A stretch of 64,000 nucleotides of DNA from Limnoglobus roseus (GCF_008254045.1 NZ_CP042425.1:2852001-2916000), one strand, 5' to 3'. Counted from the first letter of the stretch, positions 52,627 to 62,911 are shown. The notes: generated from the letters alone by a model not told the origin. Made by a program: numbers and translations.

Positions 52627-53472
52627 ATGAAATCGCTCCGCAAAGTATTCCTGACATCTTTTGCCTTCCTCGGTTTGTGCGTGTTTGCCGGCCGATCGGA
52701 TGCCACGTTCCAGGTCAATATTGCCGCTACTTCCTACAGCAGTGTGACTGTCACCGATCAGGTATTTGTCACACCCACGATGACCGGAGATGGGGCGATT
52801 GGTCTGAACGCCATAACTGCTGCAAGCCCAGTCCCAATGACCAGTTTGACAACTGGTATCATTTTCAACATCACAGGTGGCGGCCTCACGGGCGCATACT
52901 TCGAAGTTCAATTTTCGGCAAATACGACAGGTTCGGCCACTCCGTATGCGTTAAACACCACTACTGCGAACGTCATCTATCACCCCGGCGCAGCAGCTTT
53001 GTCTGGTGCCGATGCCGCTAAATTAACGAACACAACGTTCACGATCACAATCACGGACACTGGGTTGACCGCTCCGACCGGTCCGCAAATCTCAATGACC
53101 AACAGCCTGACCGCGATTGGCAGCGGCTTAAGCCCGGCCTCTCCTAGCAGTGCCACCTATTCGGCCACTGCTGGAACGTTGACAACGACTACTGCGAATA
53201 TCTCAGTCGCCACCAATGGATTTTCCTATAACAGTAACCCTCCGTCCGCGACTGGTTCGGTTCCAAATCCTTATGTGGTGCAGGCAACTTTGACGTTGAA
53301 TCCGATTTTTGCGAATAATACCGCGCAACAAAACCTCTTCAGCACGGCATCGACCAGTCTGGCCGCTGTAGTTCCGGCTCCGCCGGCGTTGTTGCTCGGC
53401 GTGATTGGGATGCCGGCCTTGGCCCTCGCTCGCCGGTTCCGCCGCACGACCGGGAATACGCTCGCGGCATAA
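52627..53472 (+). CDS. Exosortase substrate with a VPAPP-type C-terminal sorting signal
   Basis: 281 aa. Signal peptide SLRKVFLTSFAFLGLCVFAG. The mature chain is Thr/Ser/Asn-rich, beta-type (for example FNITGGGLTGAYFEVQFSAN). The C-terminus is a tripartite sorting signal: motif VPAPP (249-253), hydrophobic helix ALLLGVIGMPALALA, and basic anchor RRFRR (269-273). Typical PEP-CTERM signals read VPEP; here Ala replaces Glu. An exosortase gene lies 5 kb downstream, making this protein its likely local substrate. A terminator follows. Confidence 0.8.
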   Translation: MKSLRKVFLTSFAFLGLCVFAGRSDATFQVNIAATSYSSVTVTDQVFVTPTMTGDGAIGLNAITAASPVPMTSLTTGIIFNITGGGLTGAYFEVQFSANTTGSATPYALNTTTANVIYHPGAAALSGADAAKLTNTTFTITITDTGLTAPTGPQISMTNSLTAIGSGLSPASPSSATYSATAGTLTTTTANISVATNGFSYNSNPPSATGSVPNPYVVQATLTLNPIFANNTAQQNLFSTASTSLAAVVPAPPALLLGVIGMPALALARRFRRTTGNTLAA

Positions 53473-53497
53473 GTCGCGACAAAACTATAACCGTTGA

Positions 53498-53533
53498 GGG
53501 GTCACCTGATCTTCAAGGTGACCCCATTTTTTT
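53498..53533 (+). terminator. Rho-independent terminator after the exosortase substrate
   Basis: 10-bp stem GGGGTCACCT/AGGTGACCCC (53498-53507, 53516-53525) followed by ATTTTTTT. Perfect pairing and a T-run make this a strong terminator. Confidence 0.93.
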
Positions 53534-53678
53534 GGAACGATCACTAAATTGAATTCGTCTAAATCTTAATCCTTTGCTCACCCGTATCGAAGGAGTCTTC
53601 TAGCCTGCACGACCAGACCGGACATGACGGAATTGGTTTCGAAAATTGTGATTGTAGACACCATTGAGATAGCACCCT

Positions 53679-56600
53679 GTGTTCAAACGCCGCCTAAACT
53701 ACCGATTTATCCTGTTCTCCCTCGCAATTCTTGGCCTGCTCGTCTTGAGCAGTCGATACGTCCACGCCTGGCAGACCCGCAAGAACGCGGGCAGTCTTAA
53801 GACCCGGGCGGAAGAAGCGGTCGCCGCTGGGGATAAAGGGAAGGCTGTTGGTTACTACGACCGCTACCTGAAATTCCGGCCCGACGACGTCGAGGCGCGG
53901 AAGGAATTCGCCCTACTCTTTTCGGACATCTCTTCCGACCGTGAAAGCCTTAGCCGCAGTTACCGGCTGCTCGAAGACGTCCTCCGCGCGCAGCCCGGGG
54001 ATCTGACGATTCGCCGCAAGACTGCGGACCTAGCCTTGGCCCTCAACCGCCCGAACGACGCGAAAGTTCACCTCGAAGAGTTGCTGAAGGCCTCGCCGAA
54101 AGACGCCGCCACCCTGGAGCAACTCGGCCTGTGCGAGGAGATGGCCGGGAAACCGGAGTCGGCAATCAAGCGGTTCGAGGGAGCCTTGGCGTCCGAACCG
54201 GGCCGCGTGGCGATTTACCCCCGGGTTGCGAACCTCTACCGTCGGACGGGCAAGCCGGAAGAGGGCGACAAGGCGATGGACCGCATGGTCGCGGCCAACC
54301 CCGATTCGCCGCAGGCGCTGTCGTCCCGCGCCCGGTATCTGCAGAGTCTAGGGCTGCTGGACGCCGCGGCCAAAGACGCCGCCGCGGTCCGCACGCGGTT
54401 GGCCCCTGATGAGCAGGACACAATCCTCGTCGTCGCCGAGTTGGCCTTGGGCAAGGCCGACACGGCAACCGCTCGCGCCGAATTCGAACGCGGTCGAAAG
54501 CTCTATCCGAAGGATCTGCGGTTCGCCATTGGCGTGATCCGACTCGACCTCGCCGCCGGACGGTTGGACGCGGCCATCCCCGCTCTGAAGGCGGCAACGG
54601 CGGCCATACCCGACCAGTCGGGCGACTTGTGGATGCTCGCCGACCTGTGCATCACGGCGGGCGAGCCGGACGAGGCCCGCAAGCTGATCGCGCGGCTGTC
54701 GAAGGGGAACTCGCTGCCGGTCGCCGTCCGCTACCTGGACGCCCGGCTCCTGCTCAGCGAACAGAAGTGGCTAGCTGCCTCGGAGCAGTTGACGCGGTGT
54801 CGCCCCGATCTGAGTTTGCTCCCGGATCTCGCGTTCCAGGTGGAGATGCTCCTCGTCGCTTGCTACACGGAACTGGATCAACCGGACAAGCGGCTTGAGG
54901 CGGCAAAGGCTGCGGTCAAGATTGGCCCGATCTCGCTCCCCGCCCGCCAGGCCGTCGCCGAGGCCCGCTTGGCCACCGGGAGCACCAGCGAGGCTCTGGA
55001 CGACTTCCAACAACTCGCGGGCCGGTCGGCCGCGTGTCGTTTCGCCGCGGTGCGGCTGGCGATATGGCTGAACCGTTCCCGGCCGCAACCGGACTGGGAT
55101 GGGCCGGCTCAAATGCTCGCGGCAACGCCCGCCGAGGCCCAAACTTCAGCCGACTTCCATTTGTTGACGGCCGAACTCCTAGTAGCCCGCAAGAAACTGG
55201 ACGACTCCCAAAAGGCGAAGGATTTCTCCGAGGCCCGAAAAATTCTTGAAGGCGCCCGCACCGTGGCGCCTAAAGAAATCGCGTTCTGGCTCGCGCTGGC
55301 GAATCTGGAGAGGCTAGAGAAAGGGGCGACCGCCGGCCTGGACGTTCTCGATCAGGCCGAAAAAGCGATAGGTGACAGTGTTGTGCTGCGACTCGCACGG
55401 GCCGCCTCCTGGACGGCCCAGCGGGTTCCAGCGGACCGGCTCAAGGGCCTCGAAAATAAGATCGATTCGTTCGCGCCGAAGGAACAATCGCAATTGTTGA
55501 TCGGCTTGGCGGACGCCTACTCCGTTTTGGGGTCCGAAACGGATGCCCGGCGGTTGCTCGGGGAATTGACCCGTCGCCAGCCGAACAACCTGGCGTTCCA
55601 CACCCGACTCTTCGACCACGTGGTGTGGCGAGACGATCCGAAAGACTTGGGAGTGATGGTCGAAACGATCCGTCGCTTGGAAGGAGAAGACGGGGTGGCG
55701 TGGCGGTACGCCGACGCGGTCCGGCACGCGGCAGTGGCATGGCGAGACAATAGCCCACCGGAAACCGCTCTGGCTCGCAGACGTCTCGCCGAGATCGCCC
55801 CCCGGCGGCCGCAGTGGGGCCGTGTCCCGCTCCTCGATGCGGAACTGGAAGACCGGGCGGGGAACGTGGAAGCCGCGATCGAGAAGTACCGCCGGGCCAT
55901 TCAACTGGGCGTGCGGGCCATCCCCGTTGTGAAGCGCGCCGTGGAACTGCTAATGGCCCGACGGCGGTTCGACGAAGCGCGAGAGGTATTAACCGTCGCC
56001 GCGACGGAACAGGTTTCGCCAGAGTACGACCGCTTGTCCACGGTCCTCTCTCTGAATCGGCACGAACCACAGGAGGCAACGCTGGCGCTAGCCGCGGCCG
56101 CGGTCAAGGTCGATTCCCCCGAGCCGCGCGACCAGGCTTGGCGGGGGATGATCCTGGCGAGCCTGGGGAAGACGGAGGAAGCCGAGGCGGCGCTGCGACA
56201 GGCGGTCAAACTCGGCCCGACCGACGCGGCAAACTGGGTCGCCCTGGTTTCGTTCCTAGCCGGCGAGAACAAGAAGGCCGACGCCCTCGACATGACCAAA
56301 CTCGCCGAGTCTCGGGTGTCGGCGGCCCAGCGGGCTGCCTGCCTCGCCCGGTGTTACTCCGCTCTGGGCGACCGCGAGACGGCGGCCAAACACTACGAGG
56401 CTCTCGGCCAGCAGTCGCCGAACGACCCGGCGGTCCAGCGTGAGTTGTGCGAATTCCACCTCCGGTTTGGCGAACTGGAGAAGGCCGAGCGGCTCCTCCG
56501 GACGATCATGGACCGGCCCGAAACCGCGGTTTGGGCACGCCGGTCGCTGGCCGTGTTGTTGGCAACGCGGGGCGACTACGCCAAGGGGACGGAAGCCCTG

Positions 56601-57860
56601 GAGTTGTTGGGGGCGAACCTTCGCGAGCGGCCGGATTCGCCGGAAGACCAGCGGGCCAAGGCGATCGTCCTGGCCACCCGCCCCGGCGGGCGGCGGCAGT
56701 CGATCCAAACCCTAGAAGCGTCGTTCGTCCGGATGCGGGCGACCCCGGCAGAGGAGTTCCTGCTCGCCCAACTGTACGAGGCGGACGGCAACTGGCCGAA
56801 GGCCAAAGAGTTGTACCTCGGGCTGCTGACCACCCGCGGGGCTGGCAACGCCGTCTATTATTCGCGGTTCGTACTGAGTCTCATTCGGGCCAAGGAACTC
56901 GACGCGGCCACGACGTGGCTGCAACAACTGGAGGCCCTGCCCGACCAAGCCGCAGCCCCTCAAACAACAGAGTTGAAAGCCCGCCTTGCTCGGGCGCAGA
57001 ACAAACCGGGCGTGGCCCTCCAACTGCTCACCGACTTTGCCGAGCGGGACTTCCAGAAGCGGAAACAGCCGAGCACGTTCTGGACCGTCGGCCGTCTTTT
57101 GGCGGAACTCGGCCTTGGGCAGGAAGGCGAAGCGATGATGAACCGCTTCGTCGCCGCGACCGAGGCGCAGACCCCTGCGGTCTACCTGGAACTGGCGGCC
57201 TTCCTGGCCCGCGAGAACAAGGTGGACGCCGCCGTGAACGCGCTGGATCGGGCCGTGTCGCGGGGGGTCAGCCCGGAGAAGGTCGGCCAACTCGCCGTCG
57301 GCGTGGTCCGCCTAGGCCAACCGACGGAGGCCGACTTCGGCCGGGTCGAGGCGCTGCTGTCCCGTGCGCAACAAGCGCGGCCGACGTCCGTGGACCTGCT
57401 CATTTCGAGCGCCGACTTGCTCGACGCCCGCGGCCGGTACGACGAGGCCATTGCCCGGTACCGAGCGATCCTGGAAACCGCCCCGCGGAACGCCCTGGCC
57501 CTGAACAATCTGGCCTGGCTCCTAAGTCTCCACGCCAAGCAGCACGATGAGGCGCTGACGGCCGTGGCGCGGGCGATCGAGGCCGCCGGACCGGTCGCCA
57601 TCTATCTCGACACTCGCAGCCTTATTGAGATGCGAAAGGGGCAAGGGGAACGCGCCCAGCAGGACCTAACGGCGGCCATCGCACAAGGGACACGGCCGGA
57701 TTTCCTATTCCACTTGGCTCTCGTCCACGAGGCGAACGGCAACCTGACCGATGCGAGGTACTGGTGCCGCAAAGCTTTGCAAGATGGGTTGTCCGCAAAG
57801 GACCTTCACGCCTTGGAGCGGGCCGACTTCGATCGCCTGACGAATACGCTGGGGAAATAA
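53679..57860 (+). CDS. Giant TPR-repeat protein of the exosortase/EPS locus
   Basis: 1393 aa from GTG at 53679. N-terminal helix FILFSLAILGLLVLSSRYVH anchors or exports it. The rest is a continuous array of TPR-type helical pairs, for example AGDKGKAVGYYDRYLKFRPD, LEQLGLCEEMAGKPESAIKR, ALNNLAWLLSLHAKQHDEAL. Such long TPR proteins accompany exosortase and EPS loci (PrsT-like) and probably scaffold export or assembly machinery. Its exact partner is unknown. It follows the exosortase substrate and precedes the exosortase. Confidence 0.85.
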   Translation: MFKRRLNYRFILFSLAILGLLVLSSRYVHAWQTRKNAGSLKTRAEEAVAAGDKGKAVGYYDRYLKFRPDDVEARKEFALLFSDISSDRESLSRSYRLLEDVLRAQPGDLTIRRKTADLALALNRPNDAKVHLEELLKASPKDAATLEQLGLCEEMAGKPESAIKRFEGALASEPGRVAIYPRVANLYRRTGKPEEGDKAMDRMVAANPDSPQALSSRARYLQSLGLLDAAAKDAAAVRTRLAPDEQDTILVVAELALGKADTATARAEFERGRKLYPKDLRFAIGVIRLDLAAGRLDAAIPALKAATAAIPDQSGDLWMLADLCITAGEPDEARKLIARLSKGNSLPVAVRYLDARLLLSEQKWLAASEQLTRCRPDLSLLPDLAFQVEMLLVACYTELDQPDKRLEAAKAAVKIGPISLPARQAVAEARLATGSTSEALDDFQQLAGRSAACRFAAVRLAIWLNRSRPQPDWDGPAQMLAATPAEAQTSADFHLLTAELLVARKKLDDSQKAKDFSEARKILEGARTVAPKEIAFWLALANLERLEKGATAGLDVLDQAEKAIGDSVVLRLARAASWTAQRVPADRLKGLENKIDSFAPKEQSQLLIGLADAYSVLGSETDARRLLGELTRRQPNNLAFHTRLFDHVVWRDDPKDLGVMVETIRRLEGEDGVAWRYADAVRHAAVAWRDNSPPETALARRRLAEIAPRRPQWGRVPLLDAELEDRAGNVEAAIEKYRRAIQLGVRAIPVVKRAVELLMARRRFDEAREVLTVAATEQVSPEYDRLSTVLSLNRHEPQEATLALAAAAVKVDSPEPRDQAWRGMILASLGKTEEAEAALRQAVKLGPTDAANWVALVSFLAGENKKADALDMTKLAESRVSAAQRAACLARCYSALGDRETAAKHYEALGQQSPNDPAVQRELCEFHLRFGELEKAERLLRTIMDRPETAVWARRSLAVLLATRGDYAKGTEALELLGANLRERPDSPEDQRAKAIVLATRPGGRRQSIQTLEASFVRMRATPAEEFLLAQLYEADGNWPKAKELYLGLLTTRGAGNAVYYSRFVLSLIRAKELDAATTWLQQLEALPDQAAAPQTTELKARLARAQNKPGVALQLLTDFAERDFQKRKQPSTFWTVGRLLAELGLGQEGEAMMNRFVAATEAQTPAVYLELAAFLARENKVDAAVNALDRAVSRGVSPEKVGQLAVGVVRLGQPTEADFGRVEALLSRAQQARPTSVDLLISSADLLDARGRYDEAIARYRAILETAPRNALALNNLAWLLSLHAKQHDEALTAVARAIEAAGPVAIYLDTRSLIEMRKGQGERAQQDLTAAIAQGTRPDFLFHLALVHEANGNLTDARYWCRKALQDGLSAKDLHALERADFDRLTNTLGK

Positions 57861-58199
57861 AGCGTTGGGGGCCATTTACATCCCTGAGAGTTTTGGAAGG
57901 TGCAGTGATGCACGCTGTTTACTCCGATCGCATCGTGAATCGATCTGAGACAAAAGGGACGGTATTTGGCTTTCCAACCAGAGGGGTGGGCGAATAAAAT
58001 TCTGGAAGAAGCGAAAATTTCGCGCCTAACCATACTCGGCATGGTGTGACTCTCCCCCTCTCCCGGTGTGATTGAGACTTGCTCTGGTCTGCAATGCAAT
58101 GATTGACGAACGATCCAATTTCCGCCGCCGTCTGCCTACGGACGGCGGCGGAAATTGACATTCGGGCGGGGCGTTTTTGAACTACGGTTGGAGTCGGTG
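57861..58199. other. Non-coding gap before the exosortase gene
   Basis: About 340 bp with no gene. It contains the 17-bp inverted repeat at 58116-58157 and, directly behind it, a TTGACA box without a good -10 box. Confidence 0.5.
58116..58157. repeat. Perfect 17-bp inverted repeat upstream of the exosortase gene
   Basis: Arms CAATTTCCGCCGCCGTC (58116-58132) and its exact complement (58141-58157) enclose an 8-nt loop that can add two more pairs. It is likely a terminator or mRNA-processing site for the TPR gene transcript, although a T-run is absent. Confidence 0.85.
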
Positions 58200-59126
58200 A
58201 TGCGGCGCGTCGGCGATCGCGGTTCTTCAGAGAGTGTTGACATGAGGGGTTCCCGAGTTTGGTTCGCAGTGGGGGCAGCGATTCTGGCGGCCGTGGCGGC
58301 GTGGGGGTTCGCTCCCGTGTTCCGCGCGCTGACTGCGAAGTGGTCGTCGGACCCGCAGTACTCGCACGGCTACCTAGTACCCGCGCTGGCGGGCGTGATC
58401 CTCTACGTGCGGCGGGACCGGCTTCGCGGTGCGGCGCCGACTTGCAGCCCAGTTGGGCTGCCGTTCATCGTCGCCGGGGCCGCTTTGTACATCGCTGGCG
58501 GCCACCTCCAGTTCGACTGGCTCAGTGGCATCGCTCTCGTTCCCCTGGCCCTCGGGTTGCTCGGGATTTTGGGCGGCGGGCCGGGGTTTGCGTGGGGCTG
58601 GCCGGCCGCGTTGTTCCTTGCGTACATGGTGCCGTTGCCGTATCAGATCGAAACCGGGCTATCGCTCCCGCTACGGTCCCTGGCGACCCAAGGCAGCACG
58701 TGGCTACTCCAACTCTTGGGGTTGGCCGCCGTCCCCGAGGGCAACGTCATCCTCCTTGAACACGGTCGCGTGTCGGTCGCGGAGGCGTGTAGCGGCCTGA
58801 GCATGTTCCTGACCTTCTTCGCCCTGGCGACGGTCGTGTTGATCGTGGCCCGCCCCCCCGTGTTGGAGTCGGTCGCCGTAATGGTCAGCGTGCCGGCGAT
58901 CGCCGTCGCTTCGAACGTCGTCCGGATCACGGCGACCGGGCTCGTTGCGAACGCTTGGGGGCCGGAAGTCGCCCACGATTGGGTCCACGATCAGGCCGGC
59001 TGGTTTATGATGCCCGTTGCCTTGGCACTGCTGTTCCTCGAACTCTGGATGATCGGCCGGGCGTGCCCGGTTGACACGGCGGAACCGAAACCGTTGGCGG
59101 GCCTCCTCCTGCCGGCCCCCGCATAA
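58200..59126 (+). CDS. Exosortase (transpeptidase-like sorting enzyme)
   Basis: 308 aa from ATG at 58200 after TTGGAG; ATG at 58242 is a second choice. About eight membrane helices. Exosortase signatures are all present: catalytic Cys197 in EACSGLSMFLTFFALA, the Arg in SNVVRITATG (Arg242), and the His in WVHDQAGW (His263). The family recognises PEP-CTERM-type tails, cleaves them and links the protein to the cell envelope or matrix. EpsI is encoded separately two genes later. The nearest substrate in the window carries VPAPP, so this enzyme may accept that variant. Confidence 0.9.
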   Translation: MRRVGDRGSSESVDMRGSRVWFAVGAAILAAVAAWGFAPVFRALTAKWSSDPQYSHGYLVPALAGVILYVRRDRLRGAAPTCSPVGLPFIVAGAALYIAGGHLQFDWLSGIALVPLALGLLGILGGGPGFAWGWPAALFLAYMVPLPYQIETGLSLPLRSLATQGSTWLLQLLGLAAVPEGNVILLEHGRVSVAEACSGLSMFLTFFALATVVLIVARPPVLESVAVMVSVPAIAVASNVVRITATGLVANAWGPEVAHDWVHDQAGWFMMPVALALLFLELWMIGRACPVDTAEPKPLAGLLLPAPA

Positions 59127-59195
59127 GGCCGCAGTGGCCCAAACCCTCTGGCATACGCTCGGCAACGATCTCGGCTCTGACAAGGAATTATTGCA

Positions 59196-61439
59196 ATGGC
59201 CCTGAACGAACAATTGACTCCGGTTGCCAAGTCGGTCGACGTCGTGGTCCACCGTGCGGAGTTGATCGGCGGAACCGGTGCGGGTTCGGCACCGGCCGTC
59301 GGGGCACCGGGCCTGGCGCTCACACCGGGCGCCCTGTTGCGGGCGTTGCGGCGCCGGTTGATATTGGCCTTGGCCGTCGGAGTCGTGCTCGCGGCCGTAG
59401 CGGCGACGGCCGTGTGGGTTTATCTTCCACCCCCGAAACCCCGCGTCTCGGCCAAGCTCTACGTCGACTACTCGCAGCGGGGGACGCTCTTCGAACACCC
59501 TGACTCCCCGCTCAACCAGCAAACCCAGATCAACGTCCTCAAGAGCGAGGCCGTCATTACAGCGGCGCTCCGCAATCCCGAGGTCAACAAGACAGAGTTG
59601 ATTAGCCAGCAAGCAGATCCTGTCGACTGGTTGGCAAAAGAGCTAATGGTGGATTACCCGTCAGGCGACGAGATCGTGAGAATCTCACTCGTGACGATGC
59701 AAACGGACGACGGCGTCAAGATCGTCGATGCCGTCAAGACGGCGTATCTCGACGAGTTCGTGAACAAGTCCGCGAAGGCCCGCCGTCAGCGTTTGGACCG
59801 GCTCCAAGCTCTCCAGACCACGGCCCACGAGAGCCTGAAGCGGAAACAGGCCACCGTGCGAAAGTTGGCCGAGGCGGTCGGCTCGACTCGGCCGGAGAAC
59901 GTGGCCATGCAACAGCAATTGGCCCATGAGCAGTACGGCACCGCCCAGCGGGAATACGTCAAGCTCCAATCCGACCTCCGCCGCCTGCGACTCGAAGAGT
60001 CGTCCCTCAAGGCCGGCGCGGTCGTCCCGCGGACCCCGGCCGAGTCGGCCATCAAGCAGTATGTCGACTCGGACCCGGTCGTCAAGGATCTGGAGAAGCG
60101 GCAGGCGCAAATCGAGGCAAGGGTTCGAGAGACGGAGCGGGTGGCCACCAAGGCGGTGGCAGAGGTCGCGGCCAAGAAGGCCCAAGATGACCTCACCGCT
60201 CTGAGCAAGGATTTGAAAGAGGCACGGGCCAAGGCGCGGGTCGACTACACCACGGGCGTAGCGCAATTGAGCGAACTTGAGAGTAAGACCCGCGTGACGC
60301 AGTTGTCCGAACAGATCGCCTTTCAAGAGGAGTTGGGCAAGGTTCTCGTGACCGAGATCGATCGCCTCGGCAAGTCCATCAAGTCGATCAACACGGCGAA
60401 CCTGGACTTGGAGGCCGAGAAGATCGAGATTCAAACGGCCGAGGATTTGTACGCCAAGGTGGCGGCCGCGATCTCGACCCACCTCGCGGAAAATGACGCA
60501 CCGTCACGGGTCGCGCACTTGGAGAACGCCCGCGTCGAGCGTGTGAACACCGAGGCCCGGAAGATGCAATTCGCCGGGTTCGCGGGGGCCGCGGCCCTGG
60601 GCTTCGTTTGCCTCGTCGTTTCGCTCTTCGAGTTCCGCAACCAGCGGGTCGATTCCATCGCCTCGGTCGGGCTGGCGACCGGGCTGCCCACACTCGGAAC
60701 CATCCCCTGGTTCCCGTCCAACGTCCACCGGCAGTCGGGCGTGAAGAAAGAATACTGGCACTCTGTCCTGACCGAGTCCATGGCTTCGACCCAGATGTTC
60801 CTCAGGCACGCCGGGAACGTAGGGCTGCCGCGGATTCTGCTGATCGCTAGCGCCGAAAAGGGCGAGGGAAAGACGCTCCTATCGACGCACCTGGCCGCCG
60901 GGTTCGCGCGGAACGGAGTGAAGACGCTCCTGATTGATGGGGATCTTCGCAAGCCGAGCGCCCATGGTGCCTTCGGCGTGCCGAGCGGGCCGGGGCTGGC
61001 GGAACTTTTGCGGGACGAGGTCCTCGACCGGGACGTTATCCGCGAGGTGCGGGCCAACCTGTTCTTTATCCCGGCCGGCGCGTGCGACGATGCCTCGCTG
61101 TGTGCTCTGGCACGCGGGGTTCTAGCGGCGGACTTTCGGCGGTTCCTGAGCGATTACGAGGTCGTCATTATCGACTCCAGCCCGCTCATGCTCGTGGCCG
61201 ACGCGCTGCACTTCGCCAAGCGGGCGGACGGCGTCATCCTCACCGTGCGGAACGATTACAGCCGCGTCGCCCTCGTCCAGGAAACGGTCCGCCGCCTGCG
61301 GCAGATCGCCGCCCCGCTCTTGGGGGTCGTGGTCAACGGCTACACGCACGGGGGATCGGGCTACGGCTACGGCTATGGCTACAACCGGTTGGCGGCCGCC
61401 AAGACGGTTGAGGTCGAAGTGAAAGCGGAGGCACGCTAA
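59196..61439 (+). CDS. Wzc-like chain-length regulator with BY-kinase domain
   Basis: 747 aa. Wzz-type N-terminal part with helix 54-77 (LILALAVGVVLAAVAATAVW), long periplasmic coiled coil (about 180-450), second helix FAGFAGAAALGFVCLVVSLF. The C-terminal bacterial tyrosine kinase has Walker A AEKGEGKT (about 552), Walker A' LLIDGDLRKP (about 578), Walker B VVIIDSSP (about 656) and a Tyr-rich tail GYGYGYGYN. It autophosphorylates and controls polymer length and export. The last base of its stop is the first base of the EpsI ATG. Confidence 0.92.
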   Translation: MALNEQLTPVAKSVDVVVHRAELIGGTGAGSAPAVGAPGLALTPGALLRALRRRLILALAVGVVLAAVAATAVWVYLPPPKPRVSAKLYVDYSQRGTLFEHPDSPLNQQTQINVLKSEAVITAALRNPEVNKTELISQQADPVDWLAKELMVDYPSGDEIVRISLVTMQTDDGVKIVDAVKTAYLDEFVNKSAKARRQRLDRLQALQTTAHESLKRKQATVRKLAEAVGSTRPENVAMQQQLAHEQYGTAQREYVKLQSDLRRLRLEESSLKAGAVVPRTPAESAIKQYVDSDPVVKDLEKRQAQIEARVRETERVATKAVAEVAAKKAQDDLTALSKDLKEARAKARVDYTTGVAQLSELESKTRVTQLSEQIAFQEELGKVLVTEIDRLGKSIKSINTANLDLEAEKIEIQTAEDLYAKVAAAISTHLAENDAPSRVAHLENARVERVNTEARKMQFAGFAGAAALGFVCLVVSLFEFRNQRVDSIASVGLATGLPTLGTIPWFPSNVHRQSGVKKEYWHSVLTESMASTQMFLRHAGNVGLPRILLIASAEKGEGKTLLSTHLAAGFARNGVKTLLIDGDLRKPSAHGAFGVPSGPGLAELLRDEVLDRDVIREVRANLFFIPAGACDDASLCALARGVLAADFRRFLSDYEVVIIDSSPLMLVADALHFAKRADGVILTVRNDYSRVALVQETVRRLRQIAAPLLGVVVNGYTHGGSGYGYGYGYNRLAAAKTVEVEVKAEAR

Positions 61440-62077
61440 TGCTAATCTGGAAGCCGATTTTAACAATCACAGTGACCGTCGTGTGCATTGCCGGGGCCGC
61501 CGTTGTCCACGGCCGCCAGACCGACCGGTGGGGCGTGTCGACCGCCCTTCAGGAGGCGGCCGACCGCCTCGACGCCGTGCCCGCGGGCCTGGGCGACTGG
61601 GTCGGCGAGGACGTGCACCTGGACCCAGGGTCACTGGAGGTGGCGAACGTCGCCCGCCACGTCAGCCGTCGGTACAAGCACCGCTTCACCGGCGAAGAAG
61701 TGACGGTCTTGATCGTCTGCGGTCGGCCCGGCCACGCGGCCGCGCACCCGCCGGACGTGTGCTACAAAGCGTCTGGGTATGAGGTCGGGCCGAAAAAGGT
61801 CCGGGAACTCGCCGGGCACGGGACCGTCTGGCAGGCGGATTTTACCCGCACGGGGGCCGCGGACGACCGGCTGCGGATCGTGTGGGCCTGGGGCTTGGGT
61901 GCCGAGTGGACCGCGGCGGCCGCCCCCCGCATCGAGTTTGCCCGCAGCCCGTACTTGTACAAAACGTACCTCATTCAGCGGGCGGCGGAACCGGAGGGGG
62001 CCGACGCCCCACTACCCCCGTTCGTGAACCTCTTCCTCTCGGAATGCCAGCGGAGTCTGGCAGCGGCCGGGGGTTAA
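61439..62077 (+). CDS. epsI: EpsI/DUF3485 exosortase-associated protein
   Basis: 212 aa. An N-terminal membrane anchor (ILTITVTVVCIAGAAVV) is followed by a periplasmic domain with GLGDWVGEDV, and the DUF3485 signature HPPDVCYKASGYEV (103-116) with conserved His, Cys108 and Tyr109. EpsI is often fused to exosortases; here it is a separate gene. Its function in exopolysaccharide or protein sorting is not settled. The ATG shares one base with the preceding stop. Confidence 0.88.
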   Translation: MLIWKPILTITVTVVCIAGAAVVHGRQTDRWGVSTALQEAADRLDAVPAGLGDWVGEDVHLDPGSLEVANVARHVSRRYKHRFTGEEVTVLIVCGRPGHAAAHPPDVCYKASGYEVGPKKVRELAGHGTVWQADFTRTGAADDRLRIVWAWGLGAEWTAAAAPRIEFARSPYLYKTYLIQRAAEPEGADAPLPPFVNLFLSECQRSLAAAGG

Positions 62078-62116
62078 TCCCCAACCGCAACGTGGACTCG
62101 TCTCGGGAGTGGACTG

Positions 62117-62911
62117 ATGAGCGAATTGCCCAAGCGTGACCCGACGAACCGGCCCTGGCAGTCGATGCTGCGGGAGGCACCCCTCGCCCAGGGGTGGCTG
62201 GCGAGTCGGACCCGTGCGGGTCTCGACCGTGGCACCGCCGTCGCGCTGCTGATCGCCACGGCCCCGGTCATTGCGCTGACCGCCTTACTGGTCAGGCTGA
62301 CCTCCCGCGGCCCGGCTTTCTACGTCCAGACCCGCGTCGGCCGCGGCGGCCGTCTGTTTCGCATCTACAAGTTACGGACGATGGGCCACAACTGCGAGGC
62401 CCACTCCGGCGCGTGCTGGTCGAAGCCCGGCGACACCCGCATCACCAGGTTGGGCCGCTTCCTCCGGGCCACGCACCTGGACGAACTCCCGCAACTGTGG
62501 AACGTCCTCCGTGGCGACATGAGCCTCGTCGGCCCGCGGCCGGAACGGCCGGAGCTCATCCCTTACTTGGCTGCGAACGTCGAGGGGTACGTCCACCGTC
62601 TGGCCGTCCGCCCTGGCGTTACGGGCTTGGCCCAATTGTGGCTCCCGGCCGACACCGGCCTCGACAGCGTCCGGCAGAAACTGGCCCAGGACCTGCACTA
62701 CGTTCGCACGGCCGGCCCGTGGAACGACGGCGTGCTCATCCTCTGCACGGCGTTGAAGGTGTTCGGCGGCGTCTCGTTGTGGCTCTGCCGGTCTCTTGGC
62801 GTGGCCCCGGCCCCGGACCGCGACGCCCCGGCGAGGGTCGAAGACGCCGCCATCCTCGGCGACATCGCCGACCTCGCCGTCGGTTCCTCGGTCACTCGGA
62901 AGTTGGCATGA
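62117..62911 (+). CDS. Undecaprenyl-phosphate sugar transferase (initiating)
   Basis: 264 aa of the bacterial sugar transferase family (WcaJ/PglC type). One membrane segment ([20 protein letters not shown]) and the conserved catalytic region [17 protein letters not shown], then [20 protein letters not shown] and GPRPERPE. It transfers the first sugar phosphate onto undecaprenyl phosphate. It is shorter than WcaJ, lacking the N-terminal membrane domain, and so resembles PglC. The stop overlaps the permease start. Confidence 0.9.
   Translation: MSELPKRDPTNRPWQSMLREAPLAQGWLASRTRAGLDRGTAVALLIATAPVIALTALLVRLTSRGPAFYVQTRVGRGGRLFRIYKLRTMGHNCEAHSGACWSKPGDTRITRLGRFLRATHLDELPQLWNVLRGDMSLVGPRPERPELIPYLAANVEGYVHRLAVRPGVTGLAQLWLPADTGLDSVRQKLAQDLHYVRTAGPWNDGVLILCTALKVFGGVSLWLCRSLGVAPAPDRDAPARVEDAAILGDIADLAVGSSVTRKLA

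Noticed and set aside
62194..62907. An upstream extension of the Wzm-like frame
   Set aside because: It lies out of phase within the sugar transferase and is Arg/Pro-rich. The ATG at 62908 with the ATGA overlap is the natural start.
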